NCBI RefSeq assembly: GCF_013368755.1 | Contig: NC_049561.1 | Coordinates: 310,001-374,000, forward strand | Length of the DNA stretch: 64,000 nucleotides | Direction: 5' to 3' | Source: Talaromyces rugulosus | Lineage: Eukaryota; Ascomycota; Eurotiomycetes; Eurotiales; Trichocomaceae | Part shown: positions 59,448-64,000 of the stretch, piece by piece | How the letters are laid out: the number at the start of each line of letters is the position of its first letter | Numbering within the stretch: the first letter of the stretch is position 1 | The notes under the pieces: model-generated | Database searches by the model: none | What the model saw: the letters and a program-made list of their open reading frames with translations, nothing else | Told to the model about the DNA's origin: nothing | Program-made: the position numbers and the translations under genes

Positions 59448-60628
59448 ATGAGACCGAGCACTTTGTCTTTTGCAGGTCTGGTGGCAACTGCTTCCGCAGC
59501 GCCAGTACAGCAACATGAAAGAGATGTGTCGCCAACCTTTTTATTCACTTTATAAGGATAAGGATCCAACTCATAGCTGTTGGTCGATTTTGCTAACAAA
59601 TAATCTTACAGCGGGGACTCGTACACTACCACCTCTTTTGATACTACCATGGAGCAGCCATCGGCCTCGGATCCCATGGGAAACCCTGTCTTGGGTGTGT
59701 TTACATTGCTACCATTCATAACCGGACTACTCTAACCTTGAAACTTTGCTACAGGCCAGGGAACAACCACCGGAGGCGTGAACTGGGTCGGATTCCTGGC
59801 AGAGCAATATAACAAGACCTTGGTGCTTGCCTATGACCTTGCTGTCGGCGGCGCGACCATCGACAACGCTATCGTTTCAGGCTTTATGTATGACATGGTC
59901 TGTCAGATAAATACCTTTAATTCGGTTTACAAGGGTAGCCCTCCGTCCGCACCGTGGACGTCTTCGGACTCTGTCTTTGCTTTCTGGATTGGAGTGAACG
60001 AGTAAGCAAACCCCATCTTCGGACTCATTCGGCTAGAAGAACTAAACGTAGAACATGTAGCGCTGGCGGCTCGTATACGAACGCCGACCCCCAGAGTATC
60101 ACCACCACGCTGACGGCCCGGTACGAATCTCTGGTCGAGCAAATCTACCAAGCTGGGGGACGCAAGTTTGTTTTCATGAACGTGCCACCCATCTCAGCCC
60201 CATGTATCAAGCTGAAGGGGAAACCGTCGTGCAGGAAATGGCAAACTACCTCACCGTGTTCAACCAGGCTATCGCGAACATAGTGACCAATTTCGAGCAA
60301 ACATACACGAGTGTAAGTTGATTACCGCCACGCTTTTGGGTCAAAGGAATCAAGACTTGGCATTATATAAACTATAATTTACAAAAGGAATACACCCTTT
60401 AACTGATTTTCACAGACGACCGTGGTGCTCTACGATACTTTTACGTTCATGTCGGCCATCCTCGCATCGCCGACAGCGTACGGATACGCCAGTGATGACG
60501 CAGCTTCATGCTACAATGCAGACGGCATCACTTGCGTATGGTGGAATAATCTACATCCTGACCAAGTATATCACCAGCTGATGGCCTCGGACATGGCATC
60601 TCATATATCGCCTCTCGGTGGATGGTGA
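59448..60628 (+). pseudogene. CE16/GDSL-type acetylesterase with mutated splice donor and frameshift
   Basis: This is a secreted SGNH-hydrolase-like gene. Exons are 59448-59551, 59612-59694, 59755-60001, 60061-60312 and 60416-60628. Exon 1 encodes a signal peptide (MRPSTLSFAGLVATASAAP). It should join exon 2 to make FTFGDSYTTTSFD (block I with the nucleophile serine), but the donor reads ATAAGG instead of GTAAGG. Later exons show VGGATIDNAIV, FWIGVNDAGGSYTNAD across intron 3 and FVFMNVPPIS. At about 60200-60202 the frame shifts by -1 in a C4 run; the shifted frame continues MYQAEGETVVQEMANYL. Exons total 899 nt, one base short of 300 codons. The last block is WWNNLHPD. Sequencing error could explain the frameshift but not easily the donor. 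Confidence 0.8.
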
Positions 60629-61048
60629 TTCGGTCGCTGCAATGAATAATGGAACTTGACATTAGCTTTGAAACCTACGTCGGCTATTTATTCGATTGTC
60701 TACGTGTATTCCAGGTGGTAGACATATGGATGTCTCTTATGTACACTAATCAACTGGTAGGTGTTTGACGCTCGACATTTAGTTGAAAAGTTTCGTTGCA
60801 GCCCTTGTGCATTTAGAATGGGCCCTTACACATTTAGTCAACTGATATATTGATAGGTACTTTCGTACTTTCTGTCCGTTGATATGCCTAATAAGATTCC
60901 AATGTTCGTACTAAATATGTGTAACTATTGTGAAGAATATGCGCCGTATGCCTTTCAAATGTTGTAAATATAGTTGTGAGAAACAGATTACAAGAGGGAT
61001 AATAAAAAAACCCTTTTCTATAAACGTATATTGAAAATAAAATAGTTT
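60629..61048. other. Convergent 3' region of the esterase relic and receptor gene
   Basis: AT-rich DNA holding both 3' UTRs. Nothing else was recognised. Confidence 0.5.
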
Positions 61049-62561
61049 TCAGACCCGCATGAGTTCGCTAGATTCGCCAACGGCAACGGAATTCCCCCTC
61101 TCATGAGCAAAGTAGAAAGGAGGGTTATCTCGTCTCAACACTGGAGGAGGAGGAAGTAATTGAATTTGAATTTCTTCCCGGTCCTGTTCATCGTGAGTAA
61201 TAGCAGGGGTGACTGCTTCTTCTCCTTCTTCTTCATCTTCCTCCTCAATGACGGACCAACGCGGCCATGTTTCATGAGACAGAGCCAGCGGTTTGCACGC
61301 ATAAGGAGCTTGTGGTAGATCCAACATACCCAGTTTAGGATCTTCATTTACATCCGATGAAGTTGCTGGTAGAAATGAATGAGTAGATCGTGGCCGGTCT
61401 AGCTTTTGTCTCGAGATGGCTAGCTCAGCGACTGAACTTGTCGTTTTGGGTGGCAATGGCGCGACAAAGTCGTCACAGTGTCGATTATTGATCGAGACGA
61501 CGCCCTTCAAAGAAGACCCAATAAGAACGACAAGGCTGAATAATATGTGTATTACGGCCATGGAAGTGGAGAATATTCCGTCTACACTGGGGTCCAGAGA
61601 CATGTATTGTCTATGGATAAAGTGTAGATGGAGGGCTGATAAAGGAATAAGGCTGTTTGTTCAAAAGTCAGCTAGTCATCCTTCGTAATAGTACATGTTA
61701 CATAGAGAAGTGGACTAACAGTATGCGACAATTCATGGCCACTAAGACGCGGAATTTCTGCCGGTTCGACATCTGCACCTTGTACAGGCACACAATGGGG
61801 TAGGAGAGGATTACTGTCTCAGTTATAATATCCAGAGCAGTAACAACTTGCCAGTGAGAGAACTAGTACATTAATTGTCAGATTGAATACAAACAGCCCA
61901 AATAAAAGGTTGCACATACGAAAGATGAGCATTGTTGATTGATATCTGCCCATGGGGCCGACGTGCATCGCACCGCCAGGACCACGACTGACACAATCCA
62001 TGTGGCTCCACATAACAGCAAGATCCCATAACTCATCCATTCTGATACCCTCTTCACATACCGAAAGATATCACGGTTGAAAAGGATTGCGCAAACTTTG
62101 GAGCACGCAAGAATGGTCACGTAGAAGAGATCGGCAGCATATGCGGTCTACGGCCAGTATAAAATCATCAAGTTAGCTTACATCTCAACTTATACATAGT
62201 AACTGGAAAAATGGGACAGGAAGGAATAACAACATACCTTGTTCATAACCTCTGTATCTGTCTGGGACCTGCGGTAGACCCCCCAGACCCGGATGTGACT
62301 TTTTCCCCATCCATGCTTCACCTGAACGATAACAAGAGTAAACTGGCATATTGCCAATCCTGCGGCCACAAAAAATACTACGTCGTCGCATTTGACATAA
62401 TTTCTCTGCCGTTGCCAGGAGTATGCAGAGTAAGCCCGGAAAACGAGTTCGATAACAATGATGATGATACAGAGCGAGACAATGATGTATAGAAGTGCGT
62501 CGTTATCATTTGGAGGTATTTCCGAGCGAATGTGAGGTGTCGATATTTTTTCGTATACCAT
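61049..62561 (-). CDS. Rhodopsin-type (Pth11-like) 7TM receptor
   Basis: This is an integral membrane protein of the fungal rhodopsin-domain family, of about 432 residues from the ATG at 62561. Exons are 62238-62561, 61920-62147, 61720-61862 and 61049-61652. The third exon reads FSHWQVVTALDIITETVI only with the acceptor at GTACTAG, which fits the conserved W-x-x-x-x-x-x-DI-x-TE pattern of the family. Other landmarks are KCDDVVFFVAAG in TM2, VKHGWGKSH, and YAADLFYVTILACSKVCAIL. The cytoplasmic tail is acidic (EEEDEEEGEEA) and proline-rich. The frame is open upstream to 62648 with no ATG, after a possible acceptor TTCTCATAG, so an extra N-terminal exon may exist. Role is presumably sensing, as for Pth11-related receptors; ligand unknown. 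Confidence 0.83.
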
Positions 62562-63069
62562 ATTGAATAGCAAGTTGGGCTCCCAGATGGGTGGTATAGC
62601 GCGGGGATAGACCTGATGAAACCCGAAGTCCAGAGAGCATTCTTTCACCTATGAGAATTTCAGAAAACATGGGATAACAGTGAGATAATAATGTGAGCTT
62701 GGTTATTGTTTTGTCAACTCGCGAACATTTGAAGAGTTAGCTACATATGCCTGGCTCCCTATTTCGAGCCACGAGGGAAGTTGACTACTGGCCTTATTTT
62801 TAGATATTTTATAACTCGAAAACTTGATTCTTCTTCTTTCTCTTTGAAACCCACTTATTTATTTTGCTATTCAATTCTGAGCCATAGACCCACTCGCAGA
62901 AATTGATAGGCTTCGTGTCTATGTAGGATCCAAAGAACATCCTTTGTCTTGAAATCGATGGCGCTTCTTTGAGTGTAACTGTTTAAAGACTTGGAAAAAC
63001 CTTTGAAAACTAGAGCGGGTGTTAAAAGCGAATTCTTTTTTTGTTTTTGGTTGTACTATATTAGCACTT
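62562..63069. other. Promoter region of the rhodopsin-type receptor and tail of the following relic
   Basis: AT-rich DNA; the frame of the receptor continues without ATG to 62648. No other gene was recognised. Confidence 0.45.
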
Positions 63070-63713
63070 TTACGTTCTTTGTTTAGTATTGAAAGGCCAA
63101 ATGGTTGAATGGTCTACAAATGTGAATAAATCAACCCCCCTTCCCACCGATAGCAATGATCTAAACTTGGACGACAGCGACATGTGCCGAGTAAACGTAA
63201 CTTCCAATGTAGGTACCGGAGTGGCACAGGAAGCATCATCTAATTTAGAAGTATCCACGCCCTTGATGGGCTCATTCGAGGTAGGGTGGGTCTCGTCATA
63301 CCTTGGGCTGGGATTGAATGGCGGATTGACTGTGCGGAAGAGCGTTCGGATTTTTGACATGATATCGACCGTCGTATCAATATCAACACATGCCTGGAAA
63401 TCATCGCTTGTAGTTGCGCGTTTCACCAGGATCGGTGTTTGAGGTGGTGGATAAAACCCCCCTCTTTCGTATCCTTGTTCTATTCTAGTATGAACTCTAC
63501 CGAGTTCTTCTTCCCATTGTTGCGTCCTTTACTCTATGACAAGCCTTGTAGCTGCGAAAGGTCATCCTTCGGTTCACACTGCACAACTTCCGGATCATTA
63601 CGGGGAAAGTTCAAGTCGTTTATTTCGGAAGATAGAGTCGGGGCTATGTATCTAGGACTCAATGAAATGAGTAGAAATCCAATTGTTAACAATATTAAAC
63701 TCCCAGGTGCGGG
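63070..63713 (-). pseudogene. C-terminal fragment of a membrane protein, possibly a second rhodopsin-type receptor
   Basis: The minus strand is open from 63713 (after a TAA at 63714-63716) to a stop at 63070. It starts with a hydrophobic helix (SLILLTIGFLLISLSP) followed by a polar tail. A 53-nt intron at 63527-63579 (GTGTGA donor, AAAG acceptor) joins DPEVVQ to TQQWEEELGRVHTRIEQGYE in frame. The tail includes VNPPFNPSPRYDETHP, similar in style to the tails of Pth11-like receptors. No ATG or upstream exon was found, and the upstream 250 bases are very AT-rich. So this is either a relic of a receptor or the last exons of a gene with a distant start beyond the window. An antisense frame (63089-63442, +) overlaps and cannot be wholly excluded. 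Confidence 0.4.
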
Positions 63714-64000
63714 TTACACTGTATCCTGTATTTTTAAAGATGGGGATGAATGATATTTTTTTTAAGGATATAGTCGACTACAGAGAAGCGAATGTGTCTA
63801 ATCCTTGCTCAGCGCGTTATAAGCACCAACATGTATTGTTCTACTCTTATATAATTTTTTTAGTTAAAAAATTATTGATTTAATGAGATAAAACACGCTT
63901 GCATTGCAGTCTATTCTATAAGGAAATAAAAAATTAATCGTGGTCCGCACCTCCCGTACACATCAGACATGCTCATGTTGTGATTTAAGTGCCTCTGAAT
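63714..64000. other. AT-rich end of the window
   Basis: Very AT-rich DNA with runs of T and A, for example 63756-63764 and 63847-63870. No coding or RNA gene was recognised. Confidence 0.5.

Noticed and set aside
63089..63753. Two + strand frames near the window end
   Set aside because: They overlap the minus strand tail, whose splice and proline-rich motif are more protein-like; the + frames have no known domain. Not fully excluded.
1..64000. CRISPR arrays, tRNA, rRNA and complete transposons
   Set aside because: No repeat-spacer pattern, no cloverleaf with matching A and B boxes, no rRNA core sequence and no transposase or reverse-transcriptase motif was seen on reading both strands; a covariance-model search could still find a diverged tRNA.

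Overview
The window reads as filamentous-ascomycete nuclear DNA. Genes carry short introns (about 50-75 nt) with GTAAGT/GTATGT donors, intergenic stretches are long and AT-rich, and the repertoire includes a FlbC-type conidiation regulator, Zn2Cys6 factors, vanillyl-alcohol oxidase, GH28 exopolygalacturonase and Pth11/rhodopsin-type receptors. I infer Eurotiales (Aspergillus/Penicillium-like), from gene content only. All exon joins were made by eye: each join keeps frame and restores recognisable family sequence, but none has transcript support.

Left part (1-17.8 kb): the 3' end of U2AF large subunit; a frizzled/smoothened-like 7TM receptor whose true N-terminus lies in two upstream exons; a long gene-poor stretch with a perfect 18-bp hairpin; then an accessory block of FAD monooxygenase, exopolygalacturonase, and a Zn2Cys6 regulator transcribed divergently from a vanillyl-alcohol oxidase. 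The last pair looks like a small aromatic-catabolism module.

Middle part (18-46.5 kb): mostly housekeeping genes. These are ribosomal protein uS15 (RPS13), FAN1 repair nuclease, COMPASS subunit Sdc1, a Tra2-like RRM protein, NuA3 subunit Nto1 (two long reading frames joined by one intron), an unrecognised 172-aa gene divergent from it, a Myb/SANT protein, mitochondrial Qri7, an aldo/keto reductase, a 124-aa proline/serine-rich protein and SF3B1. U2AF65 and SF3B1 are known partners at the 3' splice site.

Right part (46.5-64 kb): a 4.5-kb gene-free region leads into the flbC-like gene, followed by a secreted DUF3455 protein. From 55.4 to 60.6 kb there is a run of damaged metabolic genes: a BBE-type FAD oxidoreductase one base out of frame, a P450 3' exon and a carboxylesterase 3' end truncated head-to-head at one point, a maleylacetate-reductase-like relic with in-frame stops, and a CE16/GDSL-type esterase with a mutated splice donor and a one-base frameshift. 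This looks like a decaying catabolic or secondary-metabolic cluster and is the most unusual part of the window. A rhodopsin-type 7TM receptor and the truncated tail of a possible second membrane protein close the window.
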